In this document: positions 9,356 through 17,942 of the stretch, piece after piece
How positions within the stretch are numbered: the first letter of the stretch is position 1
Layout of the letters: every line of letters begins with the position of its first letter
DNA from: Cupriavidus basilensis
GTDB lineage: Bacteria > Pseudomonadota > Gammaproteobacteria > Burkholderiales > Burkholderiaceae
Assembly: GCF_008801925.2 (NCBI RefSeq)
Contig: NZ_CP062803.1
Location: 4,278,001-4,342,000, forward strand
DNA length: 64,000 bases
Direction: 5' to 3'
The notes under the pieces: model-generated
Database searches by the model: none
Seen by the model: the letters and a program-made list of their open reading frames with translations, nothing else
Told to the model about the DNA's origin: nothing
Translations under genes and position numbers: made by a program

Positions 9356-10603
9356 TCAGGAATCCGGCCTTATAGGGGAGCCTACTCTAGCTAGGCTCGC
9401 GTCCATCTCTTGGGCAACTTGAAGCGCCCAAGCGCGCCAACGCTCGTATTCGTCTGCGTTTGCCAGTTGCCCTCCCGATTCGACCCGTGCATCAAGCGAT
9501 GCCACGTATCGCCGCAGCAAGTCAGCTCTCTGCCAGTTCTCAGCTTCTGCAACAAGAGCCACGCGCCGAGCGCGTTCCTCCTCAGCAAGGCGCTCCACCT
9601 CCTTCCGCTTTTTCTCTTCCTCTTCACGACACGCCTGCTGTTCGGCATACACTCGTTTCTGTTCTGCCCACCTTGCGATAGCCGCCTGTGAACACTCGTA
9701 ACGGCGCGCCATGGCTCGAGCAATCTCTTCCATTCGGTCTTGCAGCGGCTGGCCAGGCCGGTCAACAACTTCTGTATGTCCGAGACCTTGTTGCTCGACA
9801 AAAACGGCGAGGCGACCGGTGGGCAGTAGCCGCCTAATCTGCCTAGTCGATTTGTCCCAACTGTTCACCTCCGAACGGGAGCCAACCTCGAACTTCTCGC
9901 TGACCCGAACTGCTATATGTGCCTGCGCTTTAGCGAACTGAATTCGGGAACCGTCATCGCTTGTCCGCACTTCGTAGCCTTCCTTTTCCGCGCGCTCACA
10001 GAGCATGTTCAGGATGGCGAGTCCACGCCGGTAGTGCTTGAGGGAGAGGCGAACGGGAGACTTACGGTGGCGTCCGCCTAGCAGTTGCCCGGCATCGCAA
10101 AAATACTCCCAGCCTCCCCAAATCCGCTCGCGCGACGGATATTGCCTGCCAGGATGCGCTTGCTCCCAATCGTGCTTCGTCTTTAGTTGAGCGGCATTCT
10201 TTGCTTCGGCCTCTAACTCAGACCGCACCTTGCTCAGTACGGCATGCCAGTGCTTAGGCTCAGGAAGCTCGACGAAGGCCGGCTGCGGCTCGCTCGGCCG
10301 CTCCGGCAGTTGTGCCCCATCATCAAGATTCGGCGGGACTTTGCGTGGGCGTCCCACCTTCTTTGCCCGTGTTTCGCGCTCCACCATCTCAAGCAGTGGC
10401 GGTTGAGTTACGGAATATCCCGATTCCAGCTGCATCCAATGCCCCCTGGGCGGCACGGGCACCTGCAGCTTGTCGCACAGCTTCCGAATTGCCGCGCCGG
10501 GTATCCCATATTTGGGCTCAAGCCGACTCATCGGCGTCGCCCATACATCCTCATATAGTGCAGTTCGGTCTACGGATGTTGGCTGCTGAGGTTTAGCTTT
10601 CAT
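9356..10603 (-). CDS. Hypothetical protein with HTH-like N terminus and charged coiled coil
   Basis: A 415-residue protein of unknown function. Residues 12-55 (RTALYEDVWATPMSRLEPKYG, then AIRKLCDKLQVPVPPRGHW) look like a winged or simple helix-turn-helix unit, as seen in several uncharacterised island proteins. The middle is Pro/Glu-rich. Residues roughly 305-370 are strongly charged (CREEEEKKRKEVERLAEEERARR) and should form a coiled coil. There is no signal peptide. It lies on the minus strand, converging on hsdR and downstream of a DUF4365-like gene. The ATG start is clear. A DNA-associated accessory role is only a guess from the N terminus. Confidence 0.6.
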   Translation of the reverse strand: MKAKPQQPTSVDRTALYEDVWATPMSRLEPKYGIPGAAIRKLCDKLQVPVPPRGHWMQLESGYSVTQPPLLEMVERETRAKKVGRPRKVPPNLDDGAQLPERPSEPQPAFVELPEPKHWHAVLSKVRSELEAEAKNAAQLKTKHDWEQAHPGRQYPSRERIWGGWEYFCDAGQLLGGRHRKSPVRLSLKHYRRGLAILNMLCERAEKEGYEVRTSDDGSRIQFAKAQAHIAVRVSEKFEVGSRSEVNSWDKSTRQIRRLLPTGRLAVFVEQQGLGHTEVVDRPGQPLQDRMEEIARAMARRYECSQAAIARWAEQKRVYAEQQACREEEEKKRKEVERLAEEERARRVALVAEAENWQRADLLRRYVASLDARVESGGQLANADEYERWRAWALQVAQEMDASLARVGSPIRPDS

Positions 10604-10754
10604 AGAAGAGAACTAACTTGATTGCCCCGCAGTCTGCACGGGGCCTAGCCTCAAGGCTTCCAGTATCGCGTGGCGCTTCTGGGTTTCTCATCCGAACCTG
10701 ACCGAGCAACTCGCTCTTGACGGCTCGCCGGCGAGCGTCCGGACGCCGCGGCAT
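10593..10754 (-). CDS. Possible 53-residue small protein
   Basis: A short open frame (MPRRPDARRRAVKSELLGQ at its start) fills the 184-base gap between two minus-strand genes and overlaps the start of the 415-residue gene by 11 bases. It is Arg-rich at the N terminus and resembles no family I know. GCGGGA lies just before the ATG. It may simply be read-through sequence; low confidence. Confidence 0.25.
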   Translation of the reverse strand: MPRRPDARRRAVKSELLGQVRMRNPEAPRDTGSLEARPRADCGAIKLVLFYES

Positions 10755-10787
10755 GGTCCCGCCTGAGCGCTCAACGGTAGGCCTCCT

Positions 10788-11384
10788 TCATGTTGTGAAA
10801 CCAGGCTCCGGCACCGCGTCTTCGGTCGCAAGCGCCGGCATGGGTGCTGGCCCATGCGCCTCGCAAACCTCGATGATGCGGTTCGCCAGGTCGTCTGCCG
10901 ACGCGCAGCGGTACGACGAGTACCGGTCTGCGCTGTTATCCGCCTTGCTTGCTCGGATGACCCACTTCCCGGAGATGTCCCGCGCGAGAACCGGTATCTG
11001 AGACATCGGGATGAGCCAGGTCACCTCAAAGCCCGCCAGGGCTTCATCGCATAGTGCGGCAACCAAGTATGCGCGACGAGCCTCGTTGAACGTGGTCTGC
11101 CTGAGTTCGAAGTGAACCAGGTTCCCACGCTCCTTGGTACCCGCCTTGTATAGCGTGACGGTCCGACACTTCAGCTGAATGGCGACAGCGTTGCCAGTCT
11201 CCTTATCGAAGAACAAGACGTCAATGCCGTCGTCATCTGCGAGCGGTTGAAAAGGTGAAAGCCGGCCATCGCTCGCCTTCATGACTGCATTGACGAGCAG
11301 GTTCTCCCCGATGGCACCAATTTGTGTGGAGGACAAGGGCATGAGTCGCAGGTTGTAATGAAACTTCGCCCATTGTCCGGTCAT
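10788..11384 (-). CDS. DUF4365-like PD-(D/E)XK nuclease-fold protein
   Basis: A protein of about 198 residues. TQIGAIGENLLVNAVM is followed by DDDGIDVLFFDKETG and AVAIQLKCR, which is the D...(Q/E)xK core of a restriction-type nuclease fold in the arrangement seen in DUF4365 proteins. The residue before LK is Q instead of E (QLK), which is common in that group. The start was set at the ATG at 11384, although a TTG at 11414 keeps the frame open further. Neither has a strong ribosome site, and an ATG at 11345 just before the conserved block is also possible. It sits among restriction genes on the minus strand, followed by the 415-residue gene. Confidence 0.65.
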   Translation of the reverse strand: MTGQWAKFHYNLRLMPLSSTQIGAIGENLLVNAVMKASDGRLSPFQPLADDDGIDVLFFDKETGNAVAIQLKCRTVTLYKAGTKERGNLVHFELRQTTFNEARRAYLVAALCDEALAGFEVTWLIPMSQIPVLARDISGKWVIRASKADNSADRYSSYRCASADDLANRIIEVCEAHGPAPMPALATEDAVPEPGFTT

Positions 11385-11561
11385 TCTGGTGTGCTTGCCA
11401 AGCGGGGCCGCCAAATGTCACTTTAAGCATCGACGGCCGCGCTATCGACGGTCATCTGTTGGGAGTATCTTGCCGACGTCGGCTGTAAGGTTTGCTTCTC
11501 GCCTTCGCTCGCTGGTAGAGGAGGTGAATTGCCTGCTAGGGCTGGCGGAATTCAGCACGTA

Positions 11562-13185
11562 GTCCGTCCTGCAGAATGTTACGAAGCCAAGCGTGGCAAG
11601 GCCATGGCGAGAATTGGGGTGATGGAGAACTCCCAGAAGGAATATGAATCTGATCCCCTTTCTGGGAGTTTTCGACTTGCCGATGAGCACGCCCGACTTT
11701 TTCCGTAGCCGCCTTGACGCCATGATCGACCTGCGCCATCCGCTGGCGGTTCTGGCCATGCGTATGCCGTGGCCGCAGATCGAGGCGACGTTGGCGCCAG
11801 TGTTCGCACGCCAGGCGCGAGACGGACAGTTGGAGGTGGGCGAGGATCTGTTCGGCCCGACCCTGGCGGTGGCGGGTGCCGGTATCAGTGCCGCGGGTCG
11901 GCCGCGGTTGCCGATCCGTCTGATGGTCGCACTGCTGTACCTCAAGCATGCATACAACGAGAGTGACGAGTCGGTGTGCGAGCGGTGGGCGCAAGACGTC
12001 TACTACCAATATTTCAGCGGCCAGGAATACTTCGAGCCCCGTCTGCCATGTGACCCGACCAATCTGGTGCGCTTCCGGCAGGCATTGGGCGAGGCCGGCG
12101 TCGAGGAGTTGCTGGCGACCACGATTGCCGCTGCCGTGCAGATGGGCGCGATCAAGCCGGCTGAGTTCGAGTGTGTGATCGTCGACACCACGGTCAGGAG
12201 AAGGCCATCGCCTATCCGACCGACAGTCGATTGCTGGATGTGGCGCGTGCCAAACTGGTCCGCCTGGCCAAGCGTGCAGGCCTGAACCTCAAGCAGACTT
12301 TCGAGCGCGAGGGCAAGAAGCTGCGCCGCAGTGCGGGCGGATACGCGCACGCCAAACAGTTCAAGCGACTGCGTCGAGTGCTCAAACGCCAGCGCACCAT
12401 TCTCGGCCGGATCCTGCGGGATATCGAGCGCAAGTTGTCCGGGACATCGGACGCCATGCAAGCCACGATGCAGCCATGGATCGAGCGGGCGTGGCGAATC
12501 TGTCGGCAACGTCCGAAGGACAAGAACAAGCTCTATGCCTTGCACGCCCCGGAAGTCGAGTGCATCTCGAAGGGCAAGGCGCGCCAGCCGTATGAGTTCG
12601 GCGTCAAGGTCAGCCTGGCAGTTACTGCGAGCCAAGGCCTGATCGTCGGTGCACGCAGCTTCCCCGGCAATCCCTACGACGGCCACACACTGCATGCCCA
12701 GCTCGAGCAGACCACCATCCTGCTGCAGGAGCTGCCCGGCGCCCCGAAACCCAACACGGCTATCGTCGATCTGGGATATCGCGGCGTGGATGCCGAGGTG
12801 GCTCCGGTGAAGATCGTGCATCGCGGGCGAATCAAGACGATGAACCAAGTCCAGCGCAGAATGCTCAAGCGGCGCCAGGCTGTCGAACCCGTTATCGGGC
12901 ACGTCAAGGCGGATCACGGACTACGGCGCAACTGGCTCAAGGGCGAAGCTGGTGACGCACTGCATCCGATCCTTTGTGCTGCTGGCTTCAATCTGCGCTG
13001 GCTGCTGCGGGCCATCGTCCGCCTGGGACTGTCGGCGGTATTTTTTGTTTTCCTGCTGCTGCGCTTGCTTGGCCGAACCGTTGTGCCCGTCGGCCAGCTC
13101 GCCCTGCCGAAGCTGCGGGACTGAAACTGCCGGTGCCGCCCTTTATCACCTCTTTTGCAGCTCAAGCCAATTTTGCAGGACCGAC
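11562..13185 (+). mobile_element. IS5-family insertion sequence, copy 1 (transposase frameshifted)
   Basis: A 1624-base element. Its ends are GTCCGTCCTGC on the left and GCAGGACCGAC on the right, imperfect inverted repeats. It is flanked by a 6-base direct repeat CACGTA (11556-11561 and 13186-13191), the target duplication. It is one base shorter than copy 2 (19803-21427, opposite strand), which fits the single-base deletion in its transposase gene. The protein resembles long IS5-family transposases (IS1478-like by recollection). Confidence 0.88.
11644..13124 (+). pseudogene. IS5-family transposase, inactivated by a 1-base deletion
   Basis: The first 185 or so codons match the intact transposase of copy 2 up to FECVIVDTTV. 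One C is then missing after position 12195 (GGTCAGGAG here, GGTCCAGGAG in copy 2). The frame runs into RRRPSPIRP and stops at 12285. The remaining 300 or so codons (QEKAIAYPTDSRLLDVARAK onward) continue intact in the +1-shifted frame to 13124. The break falls at the DTT motif that carries the first catalytic Asp. A programmed frameshift is unlikely because copy 2 is in one frame. Confidence 0.9.
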
Positions 13186-13254
13186 CACGTAAGGTTCGCC
13201 TCGCGACGCCTTGAGCAGTTGCGTCGATTTCCACCTTCCATGCGGCGGTTTGGG

Positions 13255-13545
13255 TTAGAGAGACCGCGCCGTGCGCAAGCATGCGCGACATCGCCTGCGC
13301 CCCCCGCAGGCGCGGCCAAGCTCTTTCCCCGGGTTGCAGCTCTCATCAATACTCAAAGCCGTTGCCAGGTGGCTTGGCGACGCGTCGATGTACCGAAGTG
13401 CGCCCGCACCGAATGGACCGTCCGACCTCAGGTAATAAGCAGCAATAGCCGATTCGACATGTTGCCGTTCAGCTGCGGAATATGCTTCGTCCACATCGTC
13501 CTTGGCAATCTCACGCCATGCATTTGAACGTTTCGACGACGCCAT
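13255..13545 (-). CDS. Hypothetical 96-residue protein
   Basis: A short frame starting MASSKRSNAWREIAKDDVD, with YSAAERQHVESAIAAYYL and a basic Cys/Arg-rich tail (GGRRRCRACLRTARSL). An ATG at 13545 is preceded by AAAGAGAA, a fair ribosome site. It lies 210 bases after the hamB gene on the same strand, between it and IS copy 1. The tail looks like non-native sequence, so the gene may have lost its original end. No family recognised. Confidence 0.4.
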   Translation of the reverse strand: MASSKRSNAWREIAKDDVDEAYSAAERQHVESAIAAYYLRSDGPFGAGALRYIDASPSHLATALSIDESCNPGKELGRACGGRRRCRACLRTARSL

Positions 13546-13755
13546 TGATTGTTCTCTTTCGCACTTGGGCGAACCTGTTGTTCCTCTGGTACTGCCCGGC
13601 ATCAGCCGTGCCGTGAGTGACAGACTCAACGACGGTTCCCAGATGATGCATGATGTGGCGCGCCGTACTGCACGCACGGCTAATGCCTGGGATGTCCTCG
13701 CTTCGTCCGGTGTCGATGCGGACGTGTCAGAGCCCGACTAGTTAGGCCGCCGCCC

Positions 13756-16700
13756 TCAACGCAGCGACTGTAGTACTGAGGAAAAATAGGAAGGGTACGC
13801 TGCCAGCACTGTATCGAACTGCTGTGGGGAATTGCGAGCATGCTCTAAAACGTCGCCCTTCGTCGCAGGTATGCCGGCGCAGATTGGCTTCAAGTCCTGA
13901 GCCAACATGCGGTCCGTAAATCCAGCCTCATGTATTGCGATACTTAGCCGGTCTGGGAGGCCATATTTCAGCTCGCTTTGGAGCAGCTTAAGCCGCTCTA
14001 CGACCAGTTCTTCATTGGCCGTCTCAAAGTAAGTGACAAGCGCTGTGAAATATAGAGAGAATTCATAACCGAAACAGTTGTCACATAGTTCAACCACGTC
14101 ATCCGTGGTGAACTTTCGCGACTGTTCACCATGCTGTTTAGCGATTTTCTCTTGATGTATGGCTTCCTCGGTGTGACGATATGATGCTCCAGAAATCCAT
14201 AGCTGTGCAATTAAGAGTAGGCGCTCGCGTCTAATACAACGCGCAAAGATTTCGCTATCGCCGATAGTGTCAAGTAACGGCCAGATGGTGTCCAATAATG
14301 CGGATTCGGAATCCCGAGAAGAAATAACTACTTTCTCAAAATTATTTTGACACCAGGTGTAAATCCCTTCGAGGACGCCAATGCTTAAAAGTGTGCGGGA
14401 ATTTCTATGTTGAGCTTCGGAATCCGGAACACGGTTATCCACTTCCTCAGCAATTATATTGAACAATCCAATGAGGGAAATTCGCTGACCTACATTTCCA
14501 AGGGCGTAAGCAAGAGTTGACTGTGCCAGCGTCGTCACAGTTAACATAAAATCGTCGAACGATTTTTCCCCTCTATTGGCTTGCAGGAAGCTCGCGACTG
14601 CGGTGACCAGCCGCCACTTCAAATCCACTTGGCGTTTAGCACTTGTCGTCATCCCGAGGCCAGGGGCTCGGGAGATTATTTCTGTTACCAAATCGAACGC
14701 TTGAGTTTTCCCTTCGACAAGGGCACCAATTATTACGGACGTATCACAGATTTTCATCGTCCTGTCGTCGTTCACAATCGGCTCTAGCAACTCAAAAAGC
14801 GAACTGCCACTCGGCTCCATGTTTTCAGCGTCAAGGAGATGCTGTACTCCCCTCCATTTCCAACCGTCGCTGCCGGCTCGTCCGTCATAAAGTCGAGGGT
14901 CAGCGAATATGACGGACCCTTCAATATGCATGCCCGCACGGCCGGTCCGTCCCATGAGATTCTGAAAATCACGAACCTTGATACGCTCCCCAGCTTGGAG
15001 CGTCGTCGGCACTACGAGATATCGCAACGGCAGATTTACGCCCTGTGCTAGAGTGGAGGTGCAAATTACGAGCGGAATAAGCTCCTCCCTCATAGCATGC
15101 TCGACACAGGTGCGAATACCTTGTGGAATATTCCCGTGGTGCATTAGCATACCGAGACGAGCCGCTCCAGACGCAAAGGAATCGACGCCGAAGTGTTTCG
15201 TATGTAGAGTAACGAGCTTACCTAGTTCGGCCGGGTCAGCGAATTGAGCTGGTGAAGCATAAGGCAAATCGCGTCGATAGCAGTCTGCGGCCATTTTCAC
15301 AAGGGTCGAAACGCTGCCTTTCAGTCCGCAAAATATAGCGACGCTACCTTGAGCAGCAAGTTTCAGCCCAAGATATAAAGCAATGCTTAGTGGGTCATCT
15401 TTTTTAGGAAAGTCTCTGTCAAGCCGCTCACGCTTGAACTTTGTGAGTCGTATAGGTTCAATAACCCGAGGCACGAAATACGGGGGGTCATTAGGTCCAC
15501 CGAGTACATCAAATTCCAATGTACCTAGAGCCCGCCGCCAGCTAGCAAATACGACCGAACGCAACATCGGTACAAGACTGTTGCCGGCGACAACGCGAGC
15601 ATGCTTGCCAATAAGCCAGTCTGCGACCGCACGTCCGTTTGCAATGACCGCAGATATAAGCACGACCTGTGCATGCTGCGGAATCAGCTGCTTCAGGGTA
15701 GTCAACAACAACTCGTAAGTCGCGCCGCGACTACCGGAGTCGAACTGATGGCCCTCATCATAGACGACCAGCCCGATTGCATCCGCTAGTTCGGGTTGTT
15801 GCCTGAGGACGTACAGCAATTTCTCTGGGGTGACAACCAGGACCGATGAAGAATATCCGAACGGGTTGCCGAACAGTCCACCCAGCACGTCGCGGAAGTC
15901 CTGTTGCAGAACGTCAGTGAGTTCGCTGACCGAGACCATTTCGCCGGTGAACGCAGCACGAAGCGAGTTGGAAATCTCCTGGCACAACGCTCTGAACGGT
16001 GCTACCACGACCGCGGCCTTTGCGCGACGAGAAATGAAAGCACTACGGATAATCAACTCAATCGCGCGACTCTTGCCGGCACTGGTTGGCATTTGAATGA
16101 CGGCCGAGGCTCCCGCATATAGGCCTTCCTGGCCTAACAAGTGCTGAGCAGGCCATAATTCGCCTACGAAGTTCTTCTTCCGGAGTACATGTGCCCACTG
16201 TTCCTCGTCCAGCCTTGAGTACGCTGGCAACGTGCGTCTGCTGGAGTTGGCGAGCTTCCGAAGTACTATGGCAACCAATAGGTCTGCGTATGCAAGTTCA
16301 TGAGCAGAACCACGAGCGTAGACTTCCTTGCGCAAGGCCGCACAATGCCGAAGGACGAGACGTTCATCAACACCCTCTGTCGATAAGAAGATGCCGGCTG
16401 AGCGAAGAACAAAGCCAATAGCAGTAGCAAAACGGTCACCGGCCTCCGGCATCCAATCTCGCCATCTTTCTGATAGCACGCGGCGAACGACCGCAGCAAG
16501 CGAACCAGAGTTGTCTAGCTGTCGGCTATCAAGCATCCTGCTAATGACCAAGGTGCTTCCGGGTGTCTCTCCTAGATAGAACGACGCGGCAGCCAGGGTC
16601 AGAAGCTCATCATCGATTTCGGAGTCAAACTTAGACTCCACGTATGCATAGAAGAACGAAGCGGCAAACTGCAGACCCTGACGGTCTGCCACCGAAATCC

Positions 16701-16908
16701 GCGTGTACAGCGTTCCTCTCTCAAGGTACTGGTTACAGAGGTTCGCCGCCTCGTCGCCAAGAATTCCTACCGTTAGCAGAAGCAGGTCGGAGGGCTTTGT
16801 CCCTGGAGGAATTCTAATGTGCTCAGCCTCCGGGACCGAGTACTCATACATTCTCGCCTTTGAGCGAGTAATGCTGAATATGCGGCGTGAGTTTGATTCA
16901 GGCCTCAT
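13756..16908 (-). CDS. hamB: Hachiman-type SF2 helicase (HamB-like)
   Basis: A 1050-residue DEAD/DEAH-box helicase. Walker A is QMPTSAGKSRAIEL (273-281) and motif II is YDEGHQ (384-387). Motif III-like ISAVIANGR, then HHGNIPQGIRTCVEHAM, CTSTLAQGVNLPLRYLVVP and a motif VI-like QNLMGRTGRAGMH complete the Ski2-like core. About 270 residues of helical domain precede the helicase and about 380 follow it. It overlaps the upstream DUF1837-like gene by 11 bases. A nuclease of that family followed by such a helicase is the two-gene Hachiman anti-phage layout (the related AbpAB pair looks similar). The genes are clearly less GC-rich than the core chromosome. Helicase certain; system assignment likely. 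Confidence 0.85.
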   Translation of the reverse strand: MRPESNSRRIFSITRSKARMYEYSVPEAEHIRIPPGTKPSDLLLLTVGILGDEAANLCNQYLERGTLYTRISVADRQGLQFAASFFYAYVESKFDSEIDDELLTLAAASFYLGETPGSTLVISRMLDSRQLDNSGSLAAVVRRVLSERWRDWMPEAGDRFATAIGFVLRSAGIFLSTEGVDERLVLRHCAALRKEVYARGSAHELAYADLLVAIVLRKLANSSRRTLPAYSRLDEEQWAHVLRKKNFVGELWPAQHLLGQEGLYAGASAVIQMPTSAGKSRAIELIIRSAFISRRAKAAVVVAPFRALCQEISNSLRAAFTGEMVSVSELTDVLQQDFRDVLGGLFGNPFGYSSSVLVVTPEKLLYVLRQQPELADAIGLVVYDEGHQFDSGSRGATYELLLTTLKQLIPQHAQVVLISAVIANGRAVADWLIGKHARVVAGNSLVPMLRSVVFASWRRALGTLEFDVLGGPNDPPYFVPRVIEPIRLTKFKRERLDRDFPKKDDPLSIALYLGLKLAAQGSVAIFCGLKGSVSTLVKMAADCYRRDLPYASPAQFADPAELGKLVTLHTKHFGVDSFASGAARLGMLMHHGNIPQGIRTCVEHAMREELIPLVICTSTLAQGVNLPLRYLVVPTTLQAGERIKVRDFQNLMGRTGRAGMHIEGSVIFADPRLYDGRAGSDGWKWRGVQHLLDAENMEPSGSSLFELLEPIVNDDRTMKICDTSVIIGALVEGKTQAFDLVTEIISRAPGLGMTTSAKRQVDLKWRLVTAVASFLQANRGEKSFDDFMLTVTTLAQSTLAYALGNVGQRISLIGLFNIIAEEVDNRVPDSEAQHRNSRTLLSIGVLEGIYTWCQNNFEKVVISSRDSESALLDTIWPLLDTIGDSEIFARCIRRERLLLIAQLWISGASYRHTEEAIHQEKIAKQHGEQSRKFTTDDVVELCDNCFGYEFSLYFTALVTYFETANEELVVERLKLLQSELKYGLPDRLSIAIHEAGFTDRMLAQDLKPICAGIPATKGDVLEHARNSPQQFDTVLAAYPSYFSSVLQSLR

Positions 16909-17710
16909 TCGCGGCTAGCTCATATAAGTTGTGGGCCAACGTCATTAGGTCCTGGCCTCTAATGACCAATAGAAGAAGCAAGTCGTCGTCGCCATGGACG
17001 GCCGTGAGAGTCGCCTTAATCTCGTCAACATCAAAGGCCCCGTCGTGCAGCACTGCCGCCGCGCCGATTTGTTCCCTGAATGGCCTGTCTGGCTTACATT
17101 GAAAGCGCTCAACCATCTGCACTCGCTCGCCGTCACCTTTTTCGGCCGCGCGCCTCTTCATCGAGTTCAATGTAAAGGCTTGGCGCAAGCTATCCTTCGC
17201 AGCATCATCTACCGCGTGTTGTAGCCGGGGCTTCGTGGCAAAGCCGTCCGTCAACTTCGCCTTTATTTCAAACGTAGTCAGCGTATCGTGAGCTGCAATT
17301 CCGTCTTTTGCAATCTGCAGGCCGATGACGTCGGTTCCCTTTACAGAGTCGTTGGGCGTCGCCTTGTCCAGATACCTCCATCTGGGGACCCAATGGTTCA
17401 AGACATACTCGAGGAAATCTGCCACGAGAATCTCGGCAAAGTCTCCAGCGCGCACAGAGGGGCCGGGCTTTTGCGTTGCGCTCGGGAAAAGCATGTTTGT
17501 GAGGTACTGAGCCCTCGTCAGGCCCGTTCCTGAACGAAGCATGTCCAGCATGCCGTCTTCGCAGTAATGCTGCCGCAGGTGGCGCGCCCACGCAGACAGC
17601 ACGGCAGCTTCCGGCTGATGCAAGAACTCGTAGACGACCACCTGTTTGCCCTCATCAGTGGTGACCGCCTCACATTCTTGAAGCCAATTGAGATGGTCAG
17701 GGGCAGGCAT
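16898..17710 (-). CDS. hamA: Hachiman-type nuclease (HamA-like, DUF1837)
   Basis: A 270-residue protein. RAGDFAEILVADFLEYVLNHW (E94), VKGTDVIGL (D127) and TTFEIKAKL (E148, K150) make up a PD-(D/E)XK-type site in the order expected for DUF1837/HamA. In Hachiman the HamA nuclease is held in check by the HamB helicase and released on damaged or phage DNA; that is family knowledge, not visible here. The start is the ATG at 17710 with AGGGG upstream, but both the start and the ribosome site lie inside a perfect 24-base palindrome (17698-17721). The stop overlaps hamB by 11 bases, so the two are co-translated. Confidence 0.82.
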   Translation of the reverse strand: MPAPDHLNWLQECEAVTTDEGKQVVVYEFLHQPEAAVLSAWARHLRQHYCEDGMLDMLRSGTGLTRAQYLTNMLFPSATQKPGPSVRAGDFAEILVADFLEYVLNHWVPRWRYLDKATPNDSVKGTDVIGLQIAKDGIAAHDTLTTFEIKAKLTDGFATKPRLQHAVDDAAKDSLRQAFTLNSMKRRAAEKGDGERVQMVERFQCKPDRPFREQIGAAAVLHDGAFDVDEIKATLTAVHGDDDLLLLLVIRGQDLMTLAHNLYELAANEA

Positions 17711-17721
17711 GCCTGCCCCTG
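17698..17721. promoter_or_regulatory. Perfect 24-base palindrome over the hamA ribosome site and start codon
   Basis: The plus strand reads CAGGGGCAGGCA followed at once by its exact complement TGCCTGCCCCTG. On the minus-strand transcript the AGGGG ribosome site and the AUG of hamA fall in it, and the coding bases just after the AUG pair back to the ribosome site. As RNA this gives a stem of about 10 pairs with the CAUG in the loop. It could be a translational lock or a protein-binding operator. Confidence 0.7.
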
Positions 17722-17942
17722 TGAAAAGCTTTACTAAAACTCATACTTTGCAGCGATAGAGTCGGGAATGTCCTAGGGAAGGACTTGCTACTAGTCGAAC
17801 TTCTGCGATTGGCAGAGACGCTCCACATGCTACGCCGACTCAACCTCCGGAGGTAGGGGCGACCGTCGAGAATGGAACTTTCGCAGGTGTTCCGCTCCCG
17901 GCGAACTCAGCGTCGTTCGTATCTGGCTTGACCGGCGATAGA
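17722..17942. other. Intergenic stretch between the Shedu and Hachiman genes
   Basis: Roughly 220 bases between the DUF4263 gene stop and the hamA start. It must hold the hamA promoter on the minus strand. No gene or clear repeat was seen beyond the palindrome at its right-hand side. Confidence 0.4.

Noticed and set aside
13186..13254. Gene interrupted by IS copy 1
   Set aside because: Joining the flanks gives only a frame of about 41 codons without recognisable similarity. Not enough to call a broken gene.
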